64,000 nucleotides of DNA from an uncultured Verrucomicrobiota bacterium (GCA_903845125.1 CAIMWS010000166.1:1-64000), one strand, 5' to 3'; shown: positions 36,636 through 46,180, counted from the stretch's first letter. The notes: generated by a model not told the origin, from the sequence alone. Translations and numbers: made by a program.

Positions 36636-39263
36636 ATGCGCAACCATCAGCCAAATTTCAAATTCCAAGGGATTGCTGCGGGAATTTCCCACTGGGAATC
36701 CCCAGTTCAAACCGCCCTGGCGATCTTTCTGGGGGTTTGCCTCACGGCGCCCATACCCGTCTCTGCGGCTCTGAGTTTGGATGCCGGATTTGCGCCCGCT
36801 TTCCGAGCCGGAGGGGGAACCATCCGCGCGGTCGAGAGCCTGCCGGACGGCAAGTGGCTGGTGGCGGGAATGTTTGCCTTTGCCGATGGCCAATCCCGGG
36901 CGGGAATGGCGCGGCTCAACTCGGATGGCACCCTGGATCCCGCCTTCGACCCGGGTTCAGGACCCAATGGAATGGTCAGCGTGATACGGCGGCAAGCCAA
37001 TGGGCAAATCCTCATTGGTGGAACCTTCGGAGAGTATTCCGGCAAAGCCGCGGTGCGCGTGGCCCGGTTGAATTCAGACGGCTCCCTGGATGAGGGCTTT
37101 CAGGTGGGCGCTCTTTTTGCGAACGACTACATCTCCCAAATAACCATCCTGGCGGACGGACGGGTGGCGGTAGCCACCCACAATTGGGGCCAGGCTCCGT
37201 CCGCTTCGTTGGTCATGCTGGGCGAGAATGGCCGGCGCGAGACGAACTTCAATCCAGTTTTGGCCACCAGCAGCAGCGCTCCGGAGATTTTCACCATTAT
37301 TGAACTGCCTGAGCAAAGCCTGCTCGTGGCCGGATCGTTTCAGCAGGTCAATGGTGAAAACCGGCAAGGTTTGGCGCGTTTGCTGCCGGATGGCCGGGTG
37401 GACACGAGCTTCACTGTGCTTTTAGGGGATCTGGCATCCGCCTTCCTCGCGGGCGTCGCCAGGCAGCCGGACGGCAAGCTTTTATTGGCGGGCTACTTTT
37501 CCTTGAGCAATGGCCAGCCGCTCAGCCGGCTGGCGCGGATTGGAGCCGATGGCACGGTGGATTTGGATTTCAAACCTGCCCATCCCGCCCTGACGGCGCA
37601 ATCCGTCATCGCGGGCATTTCCTTGCAGGCCGATGGAAAAATCCTCCTCGCCGGAAGTTTCAGCGCCGAAACTCCAAATCCCTGCCGGAACCTGTTGCGG
37701 CTCAATCCCGATGGCAGCGCAGATCCGGCATTCATCGGCTACGTGGACCCGCCGCCATCTGCCATCAGCCGCGATGATATCCGGGGAGTCAGGGCTTTGG
37801 CTGGGGGCCAATCAATTATCTGGGGCGGATTTTCAGGCGTGCGGGGGGTGCCGGTTACCGGGTTGGCGGTGCTGGATGACACCGGCTTCCCCAAACCCGC
37901 CTTCAACGCAAACCTCCAGGAAAGCGGATTGGTTTACGCCATGGCGAATTTATCCGCTGGGCGCTTGGTCTGCGGCGGCAACTTCACCAAGGTCAACCAA
38001 AGCGTGCGGGAGAACCTCGCCATCCTCAATGCCGATGGCACCACTGACAATTCATTCAATCCAGGCGCCGTGTTTGCCCAAGGCTACGTGGACCGGCTTG
38101 CCGTGCAGGCCGATGGGAGCATCCTGGCAGCCGGTTCCATACACGACCAGAACGGTTGGCTCCAACCCGTATTCCGACGGTTTTTCCCGAATGGATCGGC
38201 AGACCCCGCTTTTAATCCGGCCCTGGCCGCCAATGGCAGCCCCGCGCCCTTGATCCGGGCCATCCTGCCACTGCCTGATGGCGGCATCCTGGTTGGCGGA
38301 GGATTTGCCGCGGGGACTTCCCCCCGGAACCAGGCGTATAATATCGTGCGGCTGCTGGCGAATGGCGCCCTTGATCCGACTTTCACCGGCGCGCCCAAAG
38401 TGGACGACTATGTGGAGGCCCTGGCCAGCCAGGAGGATGGCAGGATTCTCATCGCCGGAGGATTCAACACCGTCAACAGCGTTCCCCGCTGCGCCGTGGC
38501 CAGACTCACTTTCAACGGAGCGCTCGACACGCAATTTGACGCTTCGGCCACCATCGCCCAAAGCACCACCGGCGCTGCCACGAAAATAAACAGTGTCTTG
38601 GTCCAGCCTGGCGGGGCCATCTTGGTGGCCGGGTTGTTCCGCACCGCCACCTCGGAGGAGCGCTGGTCCGTGGCGCGCCTGAATCCGGACGGTTCCCGCG
38701 ACCTGGCTTTTCAACTCTCCCGCCCCAGCCAAAACGGTGGCGTCACCCACAGTTCGATGGTTTTGGCCCCGGCGGATGGCCATCGAGTCTGGGTGGGCAG
38801 TTCGGCCTGGCTGGCTGGCGGACCGCAGCCAGGAATGCTCGCCCGTCTGGGCGGGAATGGGGCCGTCGAAACCGCCTGCAACGTGATGGTGGACCGACCC
38901 GGTTTTCTCTCGGTGCAAGCCAGTGCCATTTTACCCTTGCCCGATGGCCGGATCCTGGTGGCTGGGTTTTTCGATCGGATCACCGGCCAATTCCGGAGCA
39001 GCCTGGCCCGGCTCACCCTGGATGAGCGCCCCCGCCTGGAAACTTTCCTCCGTCAGGCCAATGCCACCACCCTGGGCTTCGCCACCGTTAGCGATCCTTC
39101 CGCCCGATACCGGATCCGCCACGCGGCGGCCGGCGCCTGGGAGACTCCCGTAGTTAATTGGCCGGCCTTGGAGGAAACGGTCCCGGCCGATGGCGGCTGG
39201 CACACCATCACCGATACAACGACCGATTCCAGCCGGATTTACGCCCTTGAATTCAGCCGTTAA
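36636..39263 (+). CDS. Secreted delta-60 repeat (beta-propeller) protein
   Basis: The 875-residue protein has an N-terminal hydrophobic export segment (about 24-45). Many delta-60 type repeats of 50-60 residues follow, with the recurring motif (R)L(N)xDGTLDPxFxP and the strand ILIGGxF. These repeats build propellers in surface proteins. A C-terminal beta domain of about 80 residues (RPRLETFLRQAN onward) resembles that of other proteins in this block. No enzymatic residues were recognised. It is divergent from the propeller gene at 33491-35827, whose repeat is related but distinct. A role in surface structure or adhesion is inferred only. Confidence 0.85.
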   Translation: MRNHQPNFKFQGIAAGISHWESPVQTALAIFLGVCLTAPIPVSAALSLDAGFAPAFRAGGGTIRAVESLPDGKWLVAGMFAFADGQSRAGMARLNSDGTLDPAFDPGSGPNGMVSVIRRQANGQILIGGTFGEYSGKAAVRVARLNSDGSLDEGFQVGALFANDYISQITILADGRVAVATHNWGQAPSASLVMLGENGRRETNFNPVLATSSSAPEIFTIIELPEQSLLVAGSFQQVNGENRQGLARLLPDGRVDTSFTVLLGDLASAFLAGVARQPDGKLLLAGYFSLSNGQPLSRLARIGADGTVDLDFKPAHPALTAQSVIAGISLQADGKILLAGSFSAETPNPCRNLLRLNPDGSADPAFIGYVDPPPSAISRDDIRGVRALAGGQSIIWGGFSGVRGVPVTGLAVLDDTGFPKPAFNANLQESGLVYAMANLSAGRLVCGGNFTKVNQSVRENLAILNADGTTDNSFNPGAVFAQGYVDRLAVQADGSILAAGSIHDQNGWLQPVFRRFFPNGSADPAFNPALAANGSPAPLIRAILPLPDGGILVGGGFAAGTSPRNQAYNIVRLLANGALDPTFTGAPKVDDYVEALASQEDGRILIAGGFNTVNSVPRCAVARLTFNGALDTQFDASATIAQSTTGAATKINSVLVQPGGAILVAGLFRTATSEERWSVARLNPDGSRDLAFQLSRPSQNGGVTHSSMVLAPADGHRVWVGSSAWLAGGPQPGMLARLGGNGAVETACNVMVDRPGFLSVQASAILPLPDGRILVAGFFDRITGQFRSSLARLTLDERPRLETFLRQANATTLGFATVSDPSARYRIRHAAAGAWETPVVNWPALEETVPADGGWHTITDTTTDSSRIYALEFSR

Positions 39264-39374
39264 AACCCCTGGGAACACCGCCGGCGGGAATAACCTCGCC
39301 AGGCCTGCCAAAAGTTGCGCCAGTTGGCACCCTGCCTTGCCCAAAAACCGAACAAACCAAAAAACACTGCAAAA

Positions 39375-40346
39375 ATGAAAACCAAGAACCTGTCCGCCTT
39401 GGCCGCCTGGCTGGGGCTCTCCCTGATCCAACCCCGGCTCGCCACAGCCCATGCCCAAGGCCTGCTCACTCCGCCCGCCGGTCCGCCCGGCCCGGTGATG
39501 AAGTCGCTGGACCAAATAGAGGCACGCACTCCGCTGGTAGCCGGCGCTCCAGGGATATTGACGGCCAGCGGCCGTTTCACGATCACCCAGCCCGGCAGTT
39601 ATTATCTCACCGGAAACCTGGTTTGCACCAACGGCGGCGGCCACTTCATCCTCTTCGCCACGAACAATGTGACCCTGGACCTTAATGGTTTCACCCTTTT
39701 TGGCGTCAGCGGGATCTTGTCCAATGCCATCCATGGGACCGGTTTTGGCTATCGCGTTTTTAATGGCCACATTGTGGGTGGCACCACCCAGGCCAACGGA
39801 GTCTTCAGCCCGGCCGGTTTTTATACCGGCATTGAACTGTTCAGCGGCAATGTCGAGATCGGCACCGATTCGCTCGTGTCCGGGGTCACCGTCCGGGGCA
39901 TGCGCAACCGCGGGATTTCCGCCTCGTTAAACAGCATCGTGCAAAATTGCGCCGTGGACACTGTCGCCGACATCGGAGTTTTCTGCGGCTCCATCAGCGA
40001 CTGCAACGTGATCAACACTCGCTCCGACGCCATCTTCGCCGGCCGGGTGCTGAACTGTTTTGGCAAATGCGTGGGATCAGGCGATGGGATCGGCCGCTAC
40101 TCCTGGGAATACCCCACCGTGCAGAATTCAAGGGGCGAGTCCGTCAGCGGCCACGGGATTTTTACTGTAAATGCCCTGAACTGCTACGGCCGGAGCGAGA
40201 CCGGTGTGGGCCTTTATGCCTACCTTGCCAATTCCTGCTCGGCGTGGAGCCAGTCCTACGGCACGGCCATCGAAGCACAAATCGGGATCGCCTGTTTCGC
40301 CGACCGGGGCACCAACAAAATTACGCACAAATACAACATGCCATGA
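39375..40346 (+). CDS. Secreted right-handed beta-helix protein
   Basis: The 323-residue product has a signal peptide (about 1-28 from MKTKNLSAL). Strand-turn repeats typical of right-handed parallel beta-helices (pectate-lyase or NosD-like) follow: the front part has GSYYLTGNLVCTNGGGHFILF and NNVTLDLNGFTLFGV, and later rungs carry regularly spaced NCAV/DCNV/NCFG turns. No clear polysaccharide-lyase catalytic residues can be named, so it may bind or organise glycans rather than cut them. The start at 39375 was chosen for the signal peptide over a frame open to 39315. The next gene starts inside its stop codon (ATGA). Confidence 0.85.
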   Translation: MKTKNLSALAAWLGLSLIQPRLATAHAQGLLTPPAGPPGPVMKSLDQIEARTPLVAGAPGILTASGRFTITQPGSYYLTGNLVCTNGGGHFILFATNNVTLDLNGFTLFGVSGILSNAIHGTGFGYRVFNGHIVGGTTQANGVFSPAGFYTGIELFSGNVEIGTDSLVSGVTVRGMRNRGISASLNSIVQNCAVDTVADIGVFCGSISDCNVINTRSDAIFAGRVLNCFGKCVGSGDGIGRYSWEYPTVQNSRGESVSGHGIFTVNALNCYGRSETGVGLYAYLANSCSAWSQSYGTAIEAQIGIACFADRGTNKITHKYNMP

Positions 40347-41239
40347 ACCGCAAAACCCGGGTGGCCACCACCCCTTTCATCCTGCCCTTCCTGCTGCTGG
40401 CAGCAGCTGCCAGCGCCCAGTCCAATCTGGACCTCACCGACCATTGGGGCTGGGGCGGCAATCTCGGCTGGCTCGACTTCCGCGCCGGACGCCCCGATGC
40501 CGGAGACGGTGTCCTAGTGTGCGACACCTTCCTCTCCGGCTACGTTTGGTCGCCCAACCTCGGCTGGATCCACCTGGGCAACGGCCTGCCCGCCGACGCC
40601 ATCCACTACCGCAACGACACCCACGCCGATTACGGGGTGAATGTGGATGCGGATGGTAATCTCTCCGGCCTGGCCTGGGCCGCCAATGCGGGCTGGATCA
40701 ACTTCGGCTGGGCGCCGGCCGCTGACCCCAACCGCCCGCGTTTCAACCTTTACAACGGCCGCTTCCTGGGCTTCGCCTGGAGCCCGAACTGCGGCTGGAT
40801 CAACCTCGGCGCCGGCCGCCTGCTCACCCGGTCCATCGCTGGTCAGGACCGCGACCGGGACGGCTTGAGTGACGCCTGGGAACTGGCCCAGGCGGGCAAT
40901 CTCACGCTGCTGGCCGCCAGCGGCGACGCTGATGGCGATGGCCTGAGCGACCAGGAAGAATTCCTCGCCGGCACCGATCCGCGCGACGCCACCAGCGCGC
41001 TGCGCATCACGGCCTTCGCCCCCGCGGCGACGGGCGCCACCATCACCTGGACCAGCCGTCCTTCCCGGCAATACCAGATTTACGAGAGCACCGCCGCGGC
41101 CGGCAATCCGTGGTCTTTGAGCCTCCCCGGCCAACCGCTGCCCGGCTCGCCAGGCGCCGTCACCCAAGCCTCGGTCACAAACACCGCCAGGCAGGTGATG
41201 TTCTACCGTGTCGCCGTGCTGCCCATTCTCGCGCCGTGA
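40343..41239 (+). CDS. Secreted tryptophan-repeat protein with calcium-binding loops
   Basis: The 298-residue protein has a signal peptide (about 1-25) and then four repeats built on W-(S/A)-x-N-x-G-W-(I/L)-x-(F/L)-(G/R) over residues 32-150: WGGNLGWLDFR, WSPNLGWIHLG, WAANAGWINFG, WSPNCGWINLG. A linker with two Asp-rich loops (DRDRDGLSD about 170-178 and DADGDGLSD about 196-204) looks like thrombospondin type 3 or dockerin-like calcium sites. The C terminus is the short beta domain ending in FYRVAVLP common to this region. The ATG at 40343 overlaps the upstream stop, so translation is coupled to the beta-helix gene. Function is unknown; the repeats suggest a surface or glycan-binding role. 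Confidence 0.82.
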   Translation: MNRKTRVATTPFILPFLLLAAAASAQSNLDLTDHWGWGGNLGWLDFRAGRPDAGDGVLVCDTFLSGYVWSPNLGWIHLGNGLPADAIHYRNDTHADYGVNVDADGNLSGLAWAANAGWINFGWAPAADPNRPRFNLYNGRFLGFAWSPNCGWINLGAGRLLTRSIAGQDRDRDGLSDAWELAQAGNLTLLAASGDADGDGLSDQEEFLAGTDPRDATSALRITAFAPAATGATITWTSRPSRQYQIYESTAAAGNPWSLSLPGQPLPGSPGAVTQASVTNTARQVMFYRVAVLPILAP

Positions 41240-41391
41240 AGCGCCGCCGCCTGGAGGCTCACCACGGCCGGGGCCATGCACAGCACACGGCTGGGAAGCA
41301 TGGCCCACCGGGATCGGAAAGTGTTCTGCCGCCCGCCTCAGCCACCCCGTGGGAGAAAAAGCCGCGGGGCACCTGGCGGCGTCCATTCCCG

Positions 41392-41421
41392 TTGGTAGCC
41401 GGCCGGCAAAGGCACTATAAT
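41392..41421 (+). promoter_or_regulatory. Sigma-70 promoter placing transcription start at the WD40-kinase ATG
   Basis: TTGGTA (41392-41397) and a consensus TATAAT (41416-41421) are separated by 18 bases. The expected start of transcription, six to seven bases after the -10, falls on or beside the ATG at 41428, implying a leaderless or nearly leaderless mRNA. Confidence 0.5.
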
Positions 41422-41427
41422 TAAGGC

Positions 41428-44400
41428 ATGGCCAGCGAATTGGACATGCACTTTGAGTTGCGCGGGCGCCGCGAGCGCGCCCGGCGAAGCCTCTTGCGGG
41501 CGAGCACGGCCGTGGCTTTCGCCCTGTTTTCCGTGCTGGCGCTGGCCCTTGGCGAGGTGTGGCTCGGCTGGCGGGCCACGCGCCTGCGCGAGCAAGCCGT
41601 GAGCCAGCAACAGCGCGCCGAGCAGGCGGAGGCCAAGGCCCGGGCGGACCTTTGGCGCTCTTACGTGGCGGAAGCGCGGGCCATCCGGCTGGGGACCACC
41701 CTGGAAAGACGCGACGCCGCCCTGGAGAGCATTCGCCGGGCGGCTGCCATCGCCGCGGCGCCCGAGCTGCGCAACGAGGCCGTGGCCGCGCTGGCCCTGA
41801 CTGGTTGGCGGCTCGAATCCTCCCTGCCGCAGGATTCCAGCGCCCTGAAAAACGCCTTCGATCCCGCGCTGCGCCGCTGCGCCCTCGCCCTGCCGGATGG
41901 CGACATAGCCATTCGGGATCTGGCCAGCGGCCGCGAGCTGCAAAAGCTGCGCCGGCGGGAGGGCGGCGTCCCGGACGAGCAATCCCATTGCGGGGCCCTG
42001 GAATTCTCCGCGGATGGGCGGCTGCTTTCCGCCCGCTACCTCGGCGGTGGCATTGCCATCTGGAACCTGGATTCCGGCCGCACCATTTTCCGCCATGACC
42101 TCGGCCAAATCCGCGGGCTGTCCAGCCCGGCGAGGTTCAGCAGGGATCACCGCTTCCTGGTCGCGCCCGTCTATTCGCCGCGCGATGGAATGGCGGTTTT
42201 CGAGACGGAGAGCGGCCGGACGGCCGGCTTTTTCCCCGAGTTCAGCTCCTACCGGCACGCGGCGGTGCATCCGACAGCGCCAATGTTCGCGGCGAACACG
42301 GAGTCCAATGTGGTGGTGGTGAATTGGGAGAGCCAAAAACGCACGGAGTTTCCCTTTGCCAGCGGCTCGCGGAAACTCGAGTGGACGCCCGATAGCCGGC
42401 ACCTGATCATTGGTGGCAATTCGCTGGAGGTGGAGGTTTGGGATTTCGCGAACCGCCAGCGGAGATCCTTGGGCGCGCACAAAGGCGATGTATGGTTTCT
42501 GGCGGTGGCCCCGGATGGCCTGCGCCTGGCCACCTGCGCCGAAGACGGCCTTTCACGCATCTGGGACCTGCGGAGCGGGCGGTTGCTCGGGGCGACCGCC
42601 CAGGGCGCCATCATGCAGTGGGGCGACGACAACCGGATCGGCGTGGAGCGCGCCAACATCTCTCTGGACGTGTACCAGTTCGTGCCCAGCCCGGTCCACC
42701 AGATCCTGCCGGGAACATCGGAAGCATTTGACGCGCGCACCTTGGACATCAGCCCTGACGGCCGGTGGGCCATCTCCGTTGTCGAAGATCGCGGCCTGGC
42801 CATCTGGAACCTCCAAAAGCCTGGCGCGCCGGACTGGTTGCCTGCCCCCGGCGTGATTTCGCTCTGTTTCCACCCGGTCGAATCCCGGATTTTGCTGACC
42901 CGGCGGGGAGGTCCTGAATCCTACCCGTTTTCCGTCCCGGCCAACGGCGGCCGGATGACGCTGAATTTCGGCCCGCCGGAGAAACTGGCTTGCGCCTCCA
43001 ATTCACAACCCGACCTGGTATGCATGTCGGCCAACGGGCAGGCCACGGTCTGGGTGCAATTGGCCGCCGGGAAGATTTGGGTCCGGCACGCCGGGGAAGC
43101 CGGCGAGCCGGTGCTGATGCGGGGAAACGGCCACAGCAGCGTCGTGCGCCAGTCCGGCAGCCCCCAGGGCGCGGGCTCCACCAGCGTCAGCCCCGATGGA
43201 CGCTGGCTGGCCTGCGGCTACAGCAGCCAGGGTGTCGAGGTCTGCGATGCGCGGACCGGACGCCTGGTGGCTTCGTTGTCCTCCCGGCAGGGCAACGTCC
43301 AGTTTAGCGCCGATGGACGGATCCTCCTGGTCGCCGAAAAGCAACGCTGCCTGATCTTCCACACCAAGGACTGGAGCCTGGCCAGGGAAATTCCCATCGC
43401 AGCCTATATTACCTTTCCCCCCACTGCCGCGTTTTCGCCGGATGGCAGCATGCTGGTGGCCGCCAAGACACCCCGCTCCGCGGCCCTTTACGACACGGCC
43501 ACCGGACGCGAAGTGGCGGAGCTTGAGTCCCCCGGGGCCTCCCCCATCATCTCGACCCGCTGGTCGGTGGATGGCCGGCAGATCCTCTTTGCCAACCGCG
43601 AGAATGAGCTCGACCTGTGGCGGCCCGCCGCCTTGCGGCAGGAACTTGGCGCGCTCGGGCTCGACTGGGGCGCCGGGCCGGGCGGACTAAAGGGGGATGC
43701 GGCCCGGGCCGCCGCCGCCGGCGCAGTGCCCGCCACGTGGATTGCCGCCGCCACTTTTGCCACCGTAGTCTTGATCGCGGTCATTGCGCTGCTGGCGCTG
43801 CGCCGCCACCGCGCGTTGGTGGAGGATTTCACCCGCACCGAGGCCCTGGCGGCCCAGCGCGGGCATGAGTTGCAGGGGGAGCGCGAAATCAGCCAGCTGA
43901 AAAGCAGCTTCGTGTCACTGGTCTCCCACGAGTTTCGCACCCCGCTCGGGATCATCCAGTCCTCGGCCCAAATCCTCGAACGTTACCTGGAGAAGCTCTC
44001 CCCCGCCCAGCGCCGGGAGCAATTGGGATCGATCAACCGCAATGTGCTCCGCATGGCCTGCATGATCGATGACATCCTCCTGCTGGGCCGGGTCGAAGCC
44101 GGCCAGTTGCTTTTCACCCCCGCGCCGCTGGATCTGCCCGGCTTCTGCCGCCGGTTTACCGATGAAATGTTGTCCGCCACGCGCCAGCGCTGCCGGATCC
44201 GCCTTGAATTCAGTGCGGCTGATTTCCCACCGGCGCAGGCGGACGAAAGCCTCTTGCGCCACATCCTGGGCAATTTGCTTTCCAACGCCGTCAAATACTC
44301 ACCGCCCGGCTCGACGGTGGAGTTCACCCTGGCCCGGCGCGCGGGCGATGCTCTTTTTAACATCCGCGACCAGGGCATTGGCATTCCCGAGGCGGACCGC

Positions 44401-44613
44401 GCCAATCTGTTCAAGGCGTTTCATCGGGGCTTGAATGTCAGCGAATTCCCCGGGACGGGCCTGGGCCTGACCATTGTGAAACGCTGCCTGGATCTGCATG
44501 GAGGAAGACTCTCCCTTGACAGCAAGGAGGGGATTGGCACGGCTTTCCTGGTGGAAATCCCGGCGTTTCCCGCCGCCGAAAACCTCGCTCCGCTGCCCTT
44601 GAACCCCATTTGA
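41428..44613 (+). CDS. Hybrid sensor: WD40 repeat protein fused to a histidine kinase
   Basis: The 1061-residue membrane protein has TM1 (about 24-47), a short coiled coil (50-75, AEQAEAKARADLWRSY), and WD40/propeller repeats (about 150-750) of the kind usually found behind serine/threonine kinases in Verrucomicrobiota and Planctomycetota. TM2 follows (about 770-792), then HisKA with phospho-acceptor His834 in SLVSHEFRTP, and HATPase_c with NLLSNAVKYS, DQGIGIP and GTGLGLTIVK. There is no N-terminal serine/threonine kinase; instead the propeller sits between two membrane helices and is presumably periplasmic, sensing an unknown signal. An alternative start is the ATG at 41446. The response regulator gene starts four bases after its stop. 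Confidence 0.88.
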   Translation: MASELDMHFELRGRRERARRSLLRASTAVAFALFSVLALALGEVWLGWRATRLREQAVSQQQRAEQAEAKARADLWRSYVAEARAIRLGTTLERRDAALESIRRAAAIAAAPELRNEAVAALALTGWRLESSLPQDSSALKNAFDPALRRCALALPDGDIAIRDLASGRELQKLRRREGGVPDEQSHCGALEFSADGRLLSARYLGGGIAIWNLDSGRTIFRHDLGQIRGLSSPARFSRDHRFLVAPVYSPRDGMAVFETESGRTAGFFPEFSSYRHAAVHPTAPMFAANTESNVVVVNWESQKRTEFPFASGSRKLEWTPDSRHLIIGGNSLEVEVWDFANRQRRSLGAHKGDVWFLAVAPDGLRLATCAEDGLSRIWDLRSGRLLGATAQGAIMQWGDDNRIGVERANISLDVYQFVPSPVHQILPGTSEAFDARTLDISPDGRWAISVVEDRGLAIWNLQKPGAPDWLPAPGVISLCFHPVESRILLTRRGGPESYPFSVPANGGRMTLNFGPPEKLACASNSQPDLVCMSANGQATVWVQLAAGKIWVRHAGEAGEPVLMRGNGHSSVVRQSGSPQGAGSTSVSPDGRWLACGYSSQGVEVCDARTGRLVASLSSRQGNVQFSADGRILLVAEKQRCLIFHTKDWSLAREIPIAAYITFPPTAAFSPDGSMLVAAKTPRSAALYDTATGREVAELESPGASPIISTRWSVDGRQILFANRENELDLWRPAALRQELGALGLDWGAGPGGLKGDAARAAAAGAVPATWIAAATFATVVLIAVIALLALRRHRALVEDFTRTEALAAQRGHELQGEREISQLKSSFVSLVSHEFRTPLGIIQSSAQILERYLEKLSPAQRREQLGSINRNVLRMACMIDDILLLGRVEAGQLLFTPAPLDLPGFCRRFTDEMLSATRQRCRIRLEFSAADFPPAQADESLLRHILGNLLSNAVKYSPPGSTVEFTLARRAGDALFNIRDQGIGIPEADRANLFKAFHRGLNVSEFPGTGLGLTIVKRCLDLHGGRLSLDSKEGIGTAFLVEIPAFPAAENLAPLPLNPI

Positions 44614-44617
44614 AAGT

Positions 44618-45307
44618 ATGAATGACCAATCAACCATTCTGGTAATCGAGGATGAGCCGGAGATGCTCCGCAACATTGTCACCATCCTCGAAATGGAGGG
44701 ATTCAACACCTTGCAGGCCGGGAATGGGCGGGCCGGTCTCGGCCTCGCACGGGAGCGGAAGCCCGATCTGGTGCTCTGTGATGTGATGATGCCCGGACTC
44801 GACGGCCATGGCGTGCTGGCCGCGCTGCGCCAGGGGGAGGAAACGCTGGCGACACCGTTCATTTTCCTCACCGCGCGGGGCGAGAAAAACGACGTGCGCA
44901 CGGGCATGAACCTGGGCGCCGATGATTACCTTTCCAAGCCGGTCGATGCCGATGAATTGATCGGCGCCATTCGTGCCCGCCTCGAACGCCAAAAACAACG
45001 GGCCCAGGCGGCCCTCGCGCAGGTGGATTTTACCCCGGACTTCAGCACCGCCAAACCCCTTGAAGCGCTCGGCCTCACCTTGCGGGAAGCGGAGGTGCTG
45101 CTCTGGATGGCCCAGGGCAAGGGCAACAGCGAGATCGCCTGCATCGTCCATGCGGCCGAGGGCACGGTGCGCAAGCATGTCGAGCACATCCTGGATAAAC
45201 TCAAGGTGGAAAACCGGGGTTCCGCTTCCCTGCTCGCCATCGAAGTTCTGACTCGCGCCCGGCAATCAGGGCCGCCCAGCCATCCTGCGGCCGGCACGCC
45301 CAGGTGA
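44618..45307 (+). CDS. LuxR/NarL-type response regulator paired with the WD40 kinase
   Basis: The 229-residue regulator has a receiver domain (1-125) with acidic E11/D12, phospho-acceptor Asp55 in LVLCDVMMP, the TAR segment and Lys in LSKPVD. A GerE-type helix-turn-helix follows (about 148-212): LTLREAEVLLWMAQGKGNSEIA and TVRKHVEHILDKLKV. The receiver is of the kind often paired with OmpR-type outputs, but the output domain is clearly LuxR-like. It is four bases downstream of the kinase and surely its partner. A 2.7-copy, 11-bp tandem repeat (CCCTGCCCAAA) follows at 45317-45346. Confidence 0.92.
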   Translation: MNDQSTILVIEDEPEMLRNIVTILEMEGFNTLQAGNGRAGLGLARERKPDLVLCDVMMPGLDGHGVLAALRQGEETLATPFIFLTARGEKNDVRTGMNLGADDYLSKPVDADELIGAIRARLERQKQRAQAALAQVDFTPDFSTAKPLEALGLTLREAEVLLWMAQGKGNSEIACIVHAAEGTVRKHVEHILDKLKVENRGSASLLAIEVLTRARQSGPPSHPAAGTPR

Positions 45308-45316
45308 AGTTCGATT

Positions 45317-45346
45317 CCCTGCCCAAACCCTGCCCAAACCCTGCCC
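45317..45346. repeat. Short tandem repeat, 11-bp unit
   Basis: CCCTGCCCAAA occurs twice in full (45317-45327, 45328-45338) and once partially (45339-45346), starting ten bases after the response regulator stop codon. It may be a simple slippage product. Confidence 0.5.
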
Positions 45347-45407
45347 GCTTCCACCCGCTGATGGGGGCCGGGTTTTTTTGCCCGCCCGCCGCTGGCCCGC
45401 GAGGGTT

Positions 45408-46169
45408 TCAGGGCTGCGGTTTGCGCCCGTGGCTTTCCGGCTGCTGGCCAATTTGCTCGCATAATTCGCGAAGCGCGCTTTCCCGTTCCGCGCGATCGCT
45501 GGTATTGAAGCGCAGAAACAACGGACGATGATCCCAATCAAAGGGTGTCTTTGCTTTGCCAAACAGGAACATCAGCATGGCGGCAAAGTGCGTGGCGGTC
45601 GTTCCATCCCGTTCCAGCAAGCCGCGCCAGAGCGCCCGGATCACCGCCGGGGGATGAAAATCCTCGACCAGGGCGAGTGCCTGCGTTAGTCCCGAGTAAA
45701 TTTCCGCCGCTTCAAGCGCCGCTGCCAGCAGCCGGGTTCGTTTGGACTGGGAAAGGAGATCCGGGGCGTATTGCATGACGGCCAGGACCGCCTGGTGATT
45801 GCCGCTGTGCAGCGCTTCCCGCAGCTTGGTCCGGGCGCCCGGAGTGTTCAGTGCGGCCAGCGCTTGCACGTCCCGCCAGTCCCCGGTGGGGCGGCTCACC
45901 AGGGCTTTTTCGATTTCCCTTAATTCCTCTGGCGTTGCCGCGCCAAGCAGGTGCAAGTCGTAGCCAATGCCGTCATGCCATTGTTCAAAGCTGACGGTCA
46001 TGCTTTCTTGAAAATGCTGGCCGCCGGGCCTGGCTCCTCCGGTTTGCTGGGGGGCCATTGAAGGCGCAAAAGCGTCCGGCCTGGCGTTGGGGGGGGTCAT
46101 TTGCGAGCGGGGATCCTGATCATTGGGAATCGGTTCCGGCTTTGGCGAAAGCTTATGGAGATCGGCCAT
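45408..46169 (-). CDS. Cytoplasmic alpha-helical protein of unknown function
   Basis: The 253-residue protein has no signal peptide or TM helix. The first 60 residues are proline/glutamine-rich and probably disordered; from about 65 on it is alpha-helical with HEAT/ARM-like spacing (FEQWHDGIGYDLHLLG, ARTKLREALHSGNHQAVLAV, AAMLMFLFGKAKTPFDWDHRPLFLRFN). The end (DRAERESALRELCEQIG) is charged. I do not recognise a named family, although the FDWDHRP...FLRFN block looks conserved enough to be a domain signature. Start 46169 was preferred because the longer frame upstream overlaps the next gene. It lies 11 bases after the four-TM protein gene, so the two likely form a pair. Confidence 0.75.
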   Translation of the reverse strand: MADLHKLSPKPEPIPNDQDPRSQMTPPNARPDAFAPSMAPQQTGGARPGGQHFQESMTVSFEQWHDGIGYDLHLLGAATPEELREIEKALVSRPTGDWRDVQALAALNTPGARTKLREALHSGNHQAVLAVMQYAPDLLSQSKRTRLLAAALEAAEIYSGLTQALALVEDFHPPAVIRALWRGLLERDGTTATHFAAMLMFLFGKAKTPFDWDHRPLFLRFNTSDRAERESALRELCEQIGQQPESHGRKPQP

Positions 46170-46180
46170 CACGGCGCACC

